Assembly: GCA_934432725.1 (NCBI GenBank)
Contig: CAKRZE010000021.1
Location: 1-31,891, forward strand
Direction of reading: 5' to 3'
DNA length: 31,891 bases
Origin: an uncultured Eubacteriales bacterium
GTDB lineage: Bacteria; Bacillota; Clostridia; Oscillospirales; CAG-272
The translations under genes and the position numbers were made by a program. Positions 16,335 to 24,385 of the stretch are shown here, piece by piece. The first letter of the stretch is position 1; each line of letters begins with the position of its first letter. Below the pieces are notes generated by a model. It had not been told where the DNA came from. It searched no databases and saw only the letters and a list, made by a program, of their open reading frames with translations.

Positions 16335-17420
16335 TCAGAAGCCGGCAGGAGGCGGCTGCATCAGGGGCGCGGCATTCCGAAGAGCGGCGTCCGTCAGAAG
16401 CTCCTCCAGCTCCCGGCAGGTTTTTAAGGTGCGGTCCTCTCCCGGAAAGAAGCGCACGGCATCCTCTGTCCGCCGGGTCAGGCTGTCAAAGACCAGCCCC
16501 CGCAGGTGGGAAAGGATCATGTCCTCGATCCAGTAGACAAACGTTGTGCCGGGGCTGCAGCGCTCCAGCCGCTTCATGCGCAGATACATGCCGAGGCCGT
16601 CGGAAACATCGCGCCAGGTATCCGCGAATGCCATATCAAAGTGCTCCTGCGGCATGATCTTTTCGGCATATTCAAACGCATCGGCTTGGACAATGCGGAT
16701 TTTATCCGCGTGCGGAAGCTGCGGAAGAATGTATGTCCGGAACAGCCGTATGACGTCCGGGCTTTTTTCGATTACGGTGACCGAACGGACGTCTTTCTTT
16801 TCGGATGCCATAAAGGCGAAATACCCCAGTCCCAGACCGAAGGTGACGACCCTGCCGTGCGCCATGGCGATGGCTTCCACCGAGGTGTCAAGATCGACAG
16901 GGGTCAGTGTCATCCATTCATTCCGGTTCTCCAGAACTGCGGGGAAGCGGAACGGTTCGTCAAAAAAGCCGATCTGCGGATATTCCCGAAAGCCTTCATG
17001 CAGAACGGGTCCTCCGCAGACAAATGCGCGGCAGGCAGGATACGTTTCCTGCCGCAGCTCCCAATTGCCGCACTGCTCGCTTTCCGGAACGCGGACGGTG
17101 CGGTAATAAGGATTTTCCGTATAGCGCTTTGGATCAAGCTGTCTGACGGACGGGACCAGATATTCTCGTTCAAATCTGCGGTCCTCCGCGCTGTGCTCCG
17201 TATCCAGACCGAAAAAAACGGACAGACAGGAGGCGTAGGCAAAGGATGGGGAAACGCCGCATTCTCTGCTGAGCGTTTCGGTCATGTCTTTGGTGACAAG
17301 ATTGGGGGAATCGGACAGGTAAGCGCTGTACAGGCGCATCAGGCGGCGGTTCCGGCTGAACACGGTTTGCAGACGGCTCAGCTTTTCCTGCTCTGCACGG
17401 TTGAAATTAAGCTGTATCAT
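16335..17420 (-). CDS. SAM-dependent methyltransferase-like protein, substrate unknown
   Basis: A 361-residue protein. The second half has a class I methyltransferase (Rossmann) core: VVTFGLGLGYFAFMA with GLGLG at 185-189, the acidic end of strand 2 at E208 (VTVIEKS), and D237 (IVQADAFEY); FDMAFADTW then takes the place of the usual motif IV. The first 170 residues are a family-specific region with no domain I recognise. The spermidine-synthase-like fold is possible because strand order and spacing are similar. The start at 17420 (MIQLNFNRAEQ) follows AGGAG at 12-13 bases. It precedes trmO by 29 bases; a role in RNA modification is suggested only by this position. Confidence 0.7.
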   Translation of the reverse strand: MIQLNFNRAEQEKLSRLQTVFSRNRRLMRLYSAYLSDSPNLVTKDMTETLSRECGVSPSFAYASCLSVFFGLDTEHSAEDRRFEREYLVPSVRQLDPKRYTENPYYRTVRVPESEQCGNWELRQETYPACRAFVCGGPVLHEGFREYPQIGFFDEPFRFPAVLENRNEWMTLTPVDLDTSVEAIAMAHGRVVTFGLGLGYFAFMASEKKDVRSVTVIEKSPDVIRLFRTYILPQLPHADKIRIVQADAFEYAEKIMPQEHFDMAFADTWRDVSDGLGMYLRMKRLERCSPGTTFVYWIEDMILSHLRGLVFDSLTRRTEDAVRFFPGEDRTLKTCRELEELLTDAALRNAAPLMQPPPAGF

Positions 17421-17621
17421 CGTTCGGACTGTTCTCCTGAAAAAATCGGCGTCTTTGCGGGACTGCGGGCGTGTAAAAGAGGACATGCGGCGGCAGAGAG
17501 GCGTGGGACTGTTTATGAGATGGCGTTTCTGCGCGGCGCTTTGCATGGTTTGGCGATGTAAAACCGTGCATGCGGAATGCTGCCGGAGAGAGCCGGGATA
17601 TCATTCCGGTTTTTCCCGGTG

Positions 17622-17664
17622 CCGGAAAGCTGTCCTGCAGGGGCGGCGTCCGGCTGCTTTCCGG
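17622..17664. other. inverted repeat in the 252-bp gap after the deacylase gene
   Basis: CCGGAAAGC (17622-17630) pairs with GCTTTCCGG (17656-17664). No T-run follows on either strand, so it may be an RNA-processing or mRNA-end stabilising hairpin rather than a terminator. No separate promoter for the methyltransferase was found in the gap. Confidence 0.4.
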
Positions 17665-17672
17665 GCGGGCTT

Positions 17673-19025
17673 TCAGAGCCGGACGGCTCTTCCGGCGTGC
17701 GTGGTGAGGACGGTGCCGTTTTCGCAGGCGGGAACCCCGTTCACAAATACGGTGCGGATGCCTTCGGGCGCAAGGACCGGGCTGTCAAAGGTGGCGCGGT
17801 CCCGGACGGCGGCGGGATCGAAAATGACGGCATCGGCGGCATTGCCGCGCGTAAAGCTGCCGCGGTCCTTCAGACCGAGCCGCTTTGCGGGAAGGGAGGT
17901 GATCTTTGCGATTCCCTCGGAAAGTGGAATCCGTCCGCTCAGCACGTATTCCCGCAGATATTTCGGAAAGCTGCCTGCGGCTCTCGGATGTCCCTGCATG
18001 CCGGACAGAATGCCGTCGCTGCCGATTGTGACCTCCGGGTTCAGAAGCGCAAGATCAATATCCTCCGGCTTCATGACGCGGCACACCGTAAGCGTGTCGG
18101 GCGCATTCTTCCGCAGCTCCCGGAAGATTTCCTCCGTGCAGCGCATGCCGCGATACGGACCTTCACAGATTTCAATGGAGGAATAATCGGTGCCGTACCG
18201 CTCCAGGAATCCGTCGTCATAGGTGGTTTCTCCGATCTCTGTGGAGAACGCCGCATAGGGATAGCAGTCGGCATAAACGGGGATGCCCTCCCGGCGCTTT
18301 TGCTCCAGAAGAGCCAGAAAAGCGCGCATCTGCCCGAAGCCCGCCATACTGCCGATGTGGGAAATTTCCGCCCGGCAGCCCGCAGCGCTTGTGATGCGCA
18401 GGAATTCTTCGGCGGCATCAAATACAAAGGCGGCGTCATCGCGGATATGTGCGGCTGCTGTTTTTCCGGCTGCGGCACAGACCTTTGCCGTGGCACACAG
18501 CTCCTCCTCCGTGGAGCCGGGGACATAGCGGATTCCATAGGAAATGCCGGCACAGCCGAGCGACAGCCATTTTTCAGCCGCATACTGCATTTTCCGGATC
18601 TCATCGGCGGTTGCAGCCTCATACTTTCCGCGGCTGCAGGAAAGCGCGCGCAGGGTGGAGTGCCCGGCAAGCAGGGCGATGTTTGAGGATACCCCCAAGC
18701 GGTCTGCGGCATCCAGATAGACGACGGGGTCATACCGGTTGGAGCCGCAGTTCCCTCCGACCATGGTGGTGACGCCCATCCGGAGCATGCATGGCGCAAT
18801 GGCTTCCTCAAAGCGGTCCTCCCTCGGAAAGAAACGGTCCTCATGCATGTGTATGTCGATAAAGCCCGGCGTGACCGTCATTCCCGCAGCGTCCACGACC
18901 CTGTCAGCAGCGGGGAGGGAGTCTGTGACGTCTGCGACCGTATCGTTTTCAAACAGAACATTTGTGACCCGCTCCGTTCCGTTTTCCGGGTCTATGACCA
19001 GACCTCCGCGTATCAGCGTTTTCAT
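17673..19025 (-). CDS. N-acyl-D-amino-acid deacylase family amidohydrolase
   Basis: A 450-residue metal-dependent amidohydrolase of the D-aminoacylase family, expected to remove acyl groups from N-acyl-D-amino acids. The metal-site residues are recognisable: HxH at 59-61 (GFIDIHMHED), Cys93 in GGNCGS (the bridging cysteine typical of D-aminoacylase), H193 (AAHIRDD), H223 (EISHIGS) and the aspartate of TIGSDGIL. The spacing H193/H223 equals that of the two histidines in the characterised enzymes. It has no signal peptide, so it is cytoplasmic. The ATG at 19025 overlaps the stop of the upstream serine hydrolase gene (ATGA), with AGGAGA ten bases before it, indicating translational coupling. Its true substrate could also be a D-amino-acyl peptide. 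Confidence 0.88.
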   Translation of the reverse strand: MKTLIRGGLVIDPENGTERVTNVLFENDTVADVTDSLPAADRVVDAAGMTVTPGFIDIHMHEDRFFPREDRFEEAIAPCMLRMGVTTMVGGNCGSNRYDPVVYLDAADRLGVSSNIALLAGHSTLRALSCSRGKYEAATADEIRKMQYAAEKWLSLGCAGISYGIRYVPGSTEEELCATAKVCAAAGKTAAAHIRDDAAFVFDAAEEFLRITSAAGCRAEISHIGSMAGFGQMRAFLALLEQKRREGIPVYADCYPYAAFSTEIGETTYDDGFLERYGTDYSSIEICEGPYRGMRCTEEIFRELRKNAPDTLTVCRVMKPEDIDLALLNPEVTIGSDGILSGMQGHPRAAGSFPKYLREYVLSGRIPLSEGIAKITSLPAKRLGLKDRGSFTRGNAADAVIFDPAAVRDRATFDSPVLAPEGIRTVFVNGVPACENGTVLTTHAGRAVRL

Positions 19026-19798
19026 GTGCGGTATTTCTCCTGCATATAATCGTAAATTTGACGGGATGCCTCCCGGAGCGCACATTCATACGGATAGACC
19101 GGCGTGTGCTCCGAGGCGAAACAGAGGATATACGGATGCTCCGTGCAGATGAGCGCGGCATCGTGGCTTTCGTTGGTATCCTCTCCGGTTTTGTGTGCGA
19201 TCGGCACGCGGGGGAGCGCATTCGGGATTTTGTGGTTGATCTGCTGCGCCTTCAGAATCTCCAGCATGCTTTCGGACGCCTGCGCGTCTACCAGCGTGCC
19301 GGCATGGATCCGCTTCAGAAGTCCGGCGATCTCGCAGAGCGCGATCCGGTTGGATATGCCGCGCGATGCCGCCTCCGCATCGAAAATGAGGCGGTTCAGG
19401 CGGGTTGTCCGGATGCCGTTTTCCGCAAGAAACGCGTTGATGCGGTCAATGGAGAGAAGACGGATCAGCATATTGGTGGCAGTGTTGTCGGAAACGGTGA
19501 TCATCATGCGGATCAGCGTGTCCACAGGGACACGGGTGCCCTCCGGCAGGTATTTGACGGTTCCGCAGCTGGGTACCTTCTCGCTTTCATGAACGGTGAG
19601 CAGCTGGGAGAGGGAAATTTCCCGCTTTTTTGCGGCATCGTAGACGGCAGCCATGACCGGAAGCTTGATGATGCTTGCCGCGTCAAAGCTGTGCTCTGCC
19701 GCGAACGAGTGCTCCTCATTGTCGTGCAGATCCAGAAAATAATAGGCGGTTTCACCGGGAAAGGTGCGCCATACGGCTGAGAGCTCTTCAAAAATCAT
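19022..19798 (-). CDS. class A beta-lactamase-fold serine hydrolase
   Basis: A 258-residue serine hydrolase of the beta-lactamase2 type. Catalytic motifs: S42-I-I-K45 (SxxK), S103-D-N105 (SDN) and K203-T-G205. The omega-loop motif ExxLN with the deacylating glutamate of true class A beta-lactamases is not present; the corresponding region reads FDAEAASRGISN. No signal peptide is seen, so the protein should stay in the cytoplasm, unlike beta-lactamases. These points favour a peptidase/esterase role over antibiotic resistance. The start at 19798 follows AAGGA by eight bases. The stop overlaps the start of the D-aminoacylase-family gene, which points to a shared pathway on D-amino-acyl compounds (inference). 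Promoter at 20089-20117. Confidence 0.87.
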   Translation of the reverse strand: MIFEELSAVWRTFPGETAYYFLDLHDNEEHSFAAEHSFDAASIIKLPVMAAVYDAAKKREISLSQLLTVHESEKVPSCGTVKYLPEGTRVPVDTLIRMMITVSDNTATNMLIRLLSIDRINAFLAENGIRTTRLNRLIFDAEAASRGISNRIALCEIAGLLKRIHAGTLVDAQASESMLEILKAQQINHKIPNALPRVPIAHKTGEDTNESHDAALICTEHPYILCFASEHTPVYPYECALREASRQIYDYMQEKYRT

Positions 19799-20088
19799 AT
19801 GTCTGATCCTTCATTTCTTAGTTGCACTGAGCGAAACGCGGGACTGTGCGCAGAGGGCGGACTTGGCGGCAACGTGCGGTTCCCGCTGTGCGGAGGCGGG
19901 GCGGCAGTGAAGTATGCGTCAGCGTACTTCTGCATTCGGCAGCCCGGAAAGCGTCTTCCGTGACCGATTTGCCTGCACGCTGCGGAATGCCGTGAAAATC
20001 CGGGTGAGCCGGGGGGATGGAGCCGGGACCGGACGCCGAGCCGGGGTCTGACCGGAGCTGTCCGCACGTCTCAGTGCTTTTTTGTTTT
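19799..20088. other. long 5' leader of the serine hydrolase gene
   Basis: About 280 nt between promoter and start codon on the minus strand. GC-rich; no known riboswitch, T-box or leader peptide that I can defend. Confidence 0.4.
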
Positions 20089-20117
20089 ATTATAGCATAC
20101 GCTTTGCCGATTGGCAA
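20089..20117 (-). promoter_or_regulatory. promoter of the serine hydrolase/deacylase operon
   Basis: On the minus strand TTGCCA (20112-20117), 17 bp, perfect TATAAT (20089-20094). It is divergent to the proB promoter, with about 180 bp between them. Confidence 0.82.
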
Positions 20118-20298
20118 GAATTGCGCGGAAAAAACGGATAAATCGAGATGTCCTCTTTTCTGAAAGCAATTTCGTTTCGCTGCTTCGAAATATCCGCCGA
20201 AGGACTTTTCCGGGTGCGGCTTTTTTCCGGCAGGGGTGTTTTTTGAAGGACGGCAATCCGGATTTTGCAGAAATGCGGGCAAATGTCGTCTGCGGTGA

Positions 20299-20328
20299 TT
20301 GACATCCTGCCGTGCGGCGTGATATAAT
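20299..20328 (+). promoter_or_regulatory. promoter of proB
   Basis: Perfect TTGACA (20299-20304), an 18-bp spacer and perfect TATAAT (20323-20328). The leader to proB is about 160 nt. Confidence 0.85.
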
Positions 20329-20493
20329 ATTAAGGTGGTTTTTTGCGGCGGTCGGCATGACCGGGAGGAGAAAACGCTCCGAAGGGAGACTTTTCGGGGC
20401 AGATATGCTCTGCTTTTTGACGGCATGCCGCTCTGACCGCTATGACAGATGCCGGATCGGAGAGATCTTGGCTGAGGAAAGGTGCAGCTTTGC
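20329..20493 (+). promoter_or_regulatory. proB leader with terminator-like hairpin
   Basis: The leader contains GCAGA/TCTGC (20399-20413) followed directly by five T, a weak attenuator-like structure. A frame from ATG 20357 runs through the leader and stops at 20513-20515, overlapping an internal ATG of proB at 20512. Both could be chance; the hairpin stem is only 5-6 bp. Confidence 0.3.
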
Positions 20494-21306
20494 ATGTTGG
20501 GACATAACGGAATGAGAGTGGTTGTGAAGGTCGGGACCTCTACGCTTGCGCATGAGACCGGAAGGCTGAATATCAGGAGAACGGAAACGCTTTGCCGCGT
20601 GCTCAGCGATCTGAAGAACGCAGGGAACGAGGTGATCCTTGTTTCCTCCGGTGCAATCGGGATGGGGGTCGGAAAGCTGAATCTGAAGGCAAGACCGACG
20701 GATATGCCGACAAAGCAGGCGGCTGCGGCGGTCGGACAGTGTGAGCTGATGTATACGTATGACAAGCTGTTTTCTTCGTACAATCATACGGTTGCGCAGA
20801 TTCTCCTGACCGGGTACGATGTGCGCAATGCGGACAGCCATAGGCATTTTACCAATACGCTGATGCGGCTTCTGGAGCTGGATATTCTTCCGGTCATCAA
20901 CGAGAACGATACGGTTGCAACCGATGAGATTGTCATCGGCGACAACGATACGCTTGCCGCGATCGTTGCGGTGAGCGCCGGGGCGGAGCTTTGTGTTCTT
21001 TTGTCGGATATCGATGGGCTGTATACGACTGATCCGCGCCGGAATGCGGATGCAAGGCTGATTCCGCGTGTGGAGGAGCTGACCCCGGAAATTATGGCGC
21101 TTGCGGGGGATGCCGGCTCTGCGCTCGGAACCGGAGGAATGGCGACAAAGCTGCACGCCGCGCAGCTCTGCTCGGAGGCGGGGTGCGATATGGTGATTGC
21201 AAACGGCTCTGACCCGGAAATTCTGTATCGGATTTTTGCCGGGGAGGCAGTCGGTACAAGGTTTGCCGGAAAGCGCCGGGAGGACAAAGCAAAGAAGGTG
21301 CCCTGA
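20494..21306 (+). CDS. proB: glutamate 5-kinase ProB (short form, no PUA domain)
   Basis: A 270-residue amino-acid kinase that phosphorylates glutamate, the first step of proline synthesis. Visible motifs are VVVKVGTSTL (9-18), ILVSSGAIGMG, INENDTVATDEI, GDNDTLAAIVA, LLSDIDGLYTTDP and GTGGMATKL. The enzyme ends after the kinase domain; Escherichia coli ProB has an extra PUA domain of about 100 residues, so this is the shorter type known in several Firmicutes. ATG 20494 is chosen because GAGGAAAGG lies upstream and the N-terminal length is normal; GTG 20482 and ATG 20512 are alternatives. The gene leads a proB-proA-proC series. Confidence 0.95.
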   Translation: MLGHNGMRVVVKVGTSTLAHETGRLNIRRTETLCRVLSDLKNAGNEVILVSSGAIGMGVGKLNLKARPTDMPTKQAAAAVGQCELMYTYDKLFSSYNHTVAQILLTGYDVRNADSHRHFTNTLMRLLELDILPVINENDTVATDEIVIGDNDTLAAIVAVSAGAELCVLLSDIDGLYTTDPRRNADARLIPRVEELTPEIMALAGDAGSALGTGGMATKLHAAQLCSEAGCDMVIANGSDPEILYRIFAGEAVGTRFAGKRREDKAKKVP

Positions 21307-21561
21307 ACAACATCCGGGAATCCGGCATGAGAACGGCGCGTGATTCGGCGGACGGAAGCCGGAGCGGTCTGTGCTGCGGCTTCGGCGCGATATGCCGGGG
21401 CAAGGTTTCCCGTATTTCGCCGGGCGCGGGGCGGCGCCTGCCGCTGTGTTTCCGGGGAATGGACCGGCTGCTTTGAAGGCGGGTCTGCCGCGCCGGGGCT
21501 TGCGGGACAGCCGGATGACGGCTTTCCGGGTATTCGGACTTTGTGAAAGGAATGAGAAACG

Positions 21562-22818
21562 ATGACAACACATGAGATTCTTGAGGCGGCAAAACAGGCG
21601 CAGCCTGTGCTTGCGGCAGCTTTTGGTGCAGAGCGGGACCGTGCACTTTTGCGTATGGCAGACAGCTTGGAAAAAAGCGCGGCTGAAATCCTTGCCGCAA
21701 ACCGGGAGGATACGGAGGCTGCGCGCGGTCAGATCTCGCCGGTTATGCTGGATCGGCTGGCGCTGTCCGGCGACAGGATCCGGGCGATGGCAGACGGAAT
21801 CCGAAGCGTTGCGGCGCTCCCGGACCCGTGCGGGAGGGTTCTGAAGCGGTATGAGCGTCCGGACGGGCTGCGGATCGAAAAGGTCAGCGTGCCGCTCGGT
21901 GTGGTCGGGATTATCTATGAAAGCCGTCCGAATGTCACCTCGGATGCTGCGGCTCTGACGCTGAAAAGCGGAAATGTATGTGTGCTGCGCAGCGGAAAAG
22001 AGGCATATCGGTCTGCACGGGCAATCGTGCGGGCGCTGCGGCAGGGACTTGCGGAGGCCGGGCTTCCGGAGACCGCGGTCAGTCTGATTGAGGATACCTC
22101 CCGGGCAAGCGCGGAGGAAATGATGACCGCGTCCGGTCTGATCGATCTTTTGATTCCGCGCGGCGGAAAAGGCTTGATCCGCGCCTGTGTGGAGCATGCT
22201 ACGGTGCCCTGCATCGAGACGGGGACCGGGATCTGCCATGTGTTTGTGGAAAAAACGGCGGATCAGGATATGGCGCTTTCCATTATCGAAAACGCGAAAA
22301 CCAGCCGTCCCTCCGTCTGCAATGCCGAGGAGGTCTGCCTTGTGGACCGGGCGATTGCGCGGGAGTTTTTGCCGAAGCTGAAGGCGCGTCTCTGTGACAG
22401 CCGCACAGCCTGCGGGAAGACCCCGGTGGAGCTGCGGCTGGATGAGGCAGCCCGGCAGATCATCGGGGGAACACCCGCAGGTCCGCAGGATTTTGATACG
22501 GAATTTCTGGATTATATTCTGGCGGTTGCGGTGGTGGACGGGACGGATGCAGCCATCCGGCACATTGCCCGGCATTCCACGGCGCACAGTGAGGCAATTG
22601 TGACCTCGGACGCTGCCTGCGCGGAGAAGTTCACGGCAATGGTGGACAGCGCGGCAGTTTACGTCAATGCGTCCACACGGTTTACCGACGGCGGAGAGTT
22701 TGGACTCGGCTGTGAAATGGGGATTTCCACACAGAAGCTGCACGCGCGCGGGCCGATGGGGCTGGAGGAGCTGACCACCTATAAATATATCATCCGCGGA
22801 AACGGGAATATCCGTTGA
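21562..22818 (+). CDS. proA: glutamate-5-semialdehyde dehydrogenase (gamma-glutamyl phosphate reductase) ProA
   Basis: A 418-residue NADPH-dependent reductase, second step of proline synthesis. The catalytic Cys253 sits in SRPSVCNAEE; other family signatures are VGIIYESRPNV, LLIPRGGKGLI, SEAIVTSD and the C-terminal FGLGCEMGISTQKLHARGPM. The length is normal (E. coli 417). The ATG at 21562 has AAAGGA ten bases upstream. It lies 255 bp after proB with no promoter or terminator that I can recognise in the gap, so read-through from the proB promoter is likely. Confidence 0.96.
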   Translation: MTTHEILEAAKQAQPVLAAAFGAERDRALLRMADSLEKSAAEILAANREDTEAARGQISPVMLDRLALSGDRIRAMADGIRSVAALPDPCGRVLKRYERPDGLRIEKVSVPLGVVGIIYESRPNVTSDAAALTLKSGNVCVLRSGKEAYRSARAIVRALRQGLAEAGLPETAVSLIEDTSRASAEEMMTASGLIDLLIPRGGKGLIRACVEHATVPCIETGTGICHVFVEKTADQDMALSIIENAKTSRPSVCNAEEVCLVDRAIAREFLPKLKARLCDSRTACGKTPVELRLDEAARQIIGGTPAGPQDFDTEFLDYILAVAVVDGTDAAIRHIARHSTAHSEAIVTSDAACAEKFTAMVDSAAVYVNASTRFTDGGEFGLGCEMGISTQKLHARGPMGLEELTTYKYIIRGNGNIR

Positions 22819-22887
22819 TTGCGGCAGGTCCCCCCGTTTTGAATCCGGCAGCTTTGGTTTGATTTCGGGCAGCCCGGATTGCGACAG

Positions 22888-22913
22888 CGATTTGCTGCGG
22901 CGATTTGCTGCGG
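22888..22913. repeat. 13-bp tandem duplication between proA and proC
   Basis: CGATTTGCTGCGG occurs twice without a gap (22888-22900, 22901-22913). It is short and probably a slippage product. Confidence 0.7.
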
Positions 22914-23016
22914 TACAGGCTGCGTTTTGAATGGAAGAGGATTTTTTAACCGGCATCGGCTGCCCTCATGCTCCTGACGGCGTTTTTGCGGGTTGAAAAG
23001 GCTCAATTCCGAAAGA

Positions 23017-23042
23017 AAGGGAGCTTTCCGTTCGGGAAGGCT
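23017..23042 (+). promoter_or_regulatory. SD plus stem-loop before proC
   Basis: AAGGGAG (23017-23023 region) runs into the stem AGCTTTCC (23022-23029) / GGAAGGCT (23035-23042), 8 pairs including one G-T, loop gttcg. ATG 23055 follows 12 bases later; the in-frame ATG at 23043 directly abuts the stem. GGGAAGG in the 3' arm could be the ribosome binding site hidden by the hairpin. Confidence 0.5.
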
Positions 23043-23054
23043 ATGGCAATCAAT

Positions 23055-23870
23055 ATGAACACATATCAATTCGGACTGATCGGGACCGGAAATATGGGAG
23101 GCGCTCTGGCAAAAGCGCTTGCACGTACGGTTCCGGGCGATCAGATTTTTTTGGCGGACCGCTCCTGCGAGCGGGCATCGGCGCTGGCTTCTGAGCTTGG
23201 GTGCCGCTTTGGTACCAATGAGGAGGCTGCGGCATCCTGCCGGTTTCTTCTGCTCGGCGTCAAGCCGCAGATGATGGGAGACATGCTTGCGGGGATCGGA
23301 CCGGTGCTCGCCGCAAGGCAGGATCGGTTCATTCTTGTGACAATGGCTGCGGGACTGACGCTTGATACGGTTGCCGGAATGGCGGGCGGGGCGTATCCCA
23401 TGATCCGGATCATGCCGAACATGCCGGCGGCGGTCGGGCAGGGAATGATCCTCTATTGTCCGAATGCTCTGGTCAGTGAGGAGGAAACCGGGGTTTTTGC
23501 CCGGGCAATGTCCGGCGCGGGGCAGCTGGACAGGCTGGAGGAAAGCCTGATCGATGCCGGCTGCGCACTGTCCGGCTGTGGTCCTGCGTTTGTATTTCAG
23601 TTGATTGAAGCTATGGCGGACGGCGGGGTTTATTGCGGACTTCCGCGCTCTAAGGCGATGCTGTATGCGGCACAGACCGTGCTCGGCTCGGCGCAGCAGC
23701 TTCTCTCGTCCGGCAGGCATCCCGGGGAGCTGAAGGATGCGGTGTGCAGTCCCGGCGGAAGCACGATTGCGGGTGTTCGCCGGCTGGAGCAGTCCGGATT
23801 CCGGGGAGCCGCAGCGGATGCCGTGATTGCGGCATACGAAAAGACAAAGGAGCTTGGAAAAAAGTCCTGA
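23055..23870 (+). CDS. proC: pyrroline-5-carboxylate reductase ProC
   Basis: A 271-residue NAD(P)H-dependent enzyme, last step of proline synthesis. The Rossmann motif is IGTGNMGGALA (G10-x-G12-x2-G15), then LLGVKPQMM, MPNMPAAVGQG, the substrate region LSGCGPAFVFQLIEA and the C-terminal SPGGSTIAGVRRLE. I prefer ATG 23055 because it gives the usual short lead before the Rossmann strand; ATG 23043 adds four residues. A stem-loop occupies the site between the SD-like sequence and the start. With proB and proA it completes the pathway from glutamate to proline. Confidence 0.95.
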   Translation: MNTYQFGLIGTGNMGGALAKALARTVPGDQIFLADRSCERASALASELGCRFGTNEEAAASCRFLLLGVKPQMMGDMLAGIGPVLAARQDRFILVTMAAGLTLDTVAGMAGGAYPMIRIMPNMPAAVGQGMILYCPNALVSEEETGVFARAMSGAGQLDRLEESLIDAGCALSGCGPAFVFQLIEAMADGGVYCGLPRSKAMLYAAQTVLGSAQQLLSSGRHPGELKDAVCSPGGSTIAGVRRLEQSGFRGAAADAVIAAYEKTKELGKKS

Positions 23871-24340
23871 AACGGCAGAGCGGACGCGCATGGCTCGCTT
23901 TGAAGGGAAGCCGGGGACATGCAGCCCCATTCGTGCCGCAGACCGGTGCGGCTCCCTGTGCGGCGCGGGAAGCCGGTATGTGCTGGACAGAGGATGAGGT
24001 CTGCTCTGTCGGAAAAACGCGCGGGACTGCTGCTTGAGCGTCTGTACGGGAGAATCGGGTGCGGTTCTGCCGTTTGGGCGAAAAAAGACCGCCGGTTCGT
24101 CCGCAGTGCATGAATCGGTTATCTGCGGCGCGGGAAGAGAATGCATGACGGTTCCGGAAAAAGGGCAGGAGCCGGAAAGCCGCACCGCGGGCAGAATGCG
24201 GAGGAAAGGACTGCGAAGCGTGAGCGCCCGGCGCCTCTGCCCTTTGCGGCAGCAACCGGAAAACGGCTGCTTTTCCGGAACGGACCGGAGTCCTTTGCCG
24301 TTCGGCATGCCCCCGCCGCTGCATTCTGAGTTTATTTTGA
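23871..24340. other. 470-bp spacer, no gene seen
   Basis: Between proC and the flavoprotein. Open frames in several phases have no ribosome binding site or recognisable motif. No promoter or terminator is evident. Confidence 0.45.
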
Positions 24341-24370
24341 AGGAAAGGAAGCTTTCGCCGATGCGAAAGC
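24341..24370 (+). promoter_or_regulatory. SD plus stem-loop before the flavoprotein gene
   Basis: AGGAAAGGAA (24341-24350) is followed at once by GCTTTCGC (24351-24358), loop CGAT, GCGAAAGC (24363-24370), a perfect 8-bp stem. The ATG at 24386 lies 15 bases after the stem. CTTTC of the 5' arm can alternatively pair with GAAAG of the SD. An ATG in the loop (24361) opens a 29-codon frame that overlaps the gene start out of frame. Confidence 0.5.
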
Positions 24371-24385
24371 CATGGGTTTATTGGG

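Noticed and set aside
19022..19798. Antibiotic-resistance beta-lactamase
   Set aside because: SxxK, SDN and KTG are present, but the ExxLN omega-loop motif and the signal peptide are missing and the operon partner is a D-aminoacylase.
20329..20493. T-box riboswitch before proB
   Set aside because: The conserved T-box sequence and a strong antiterminator/terminator pair are not visible.
20440..22956. 838-codon open frame on the minus strand across proB and proA
   Set aside because: It is antisense to two certain genes, rich in Arg, Pro and Ser, and has no motif or ribosome binding site; it results from GC-biased third codon positions of the real genes.
22779..24308. 509-codon minus-strand frame opposite proC
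   Set aside because: Shadow frame covering proC and its spacer; composition untypical and no known domain.
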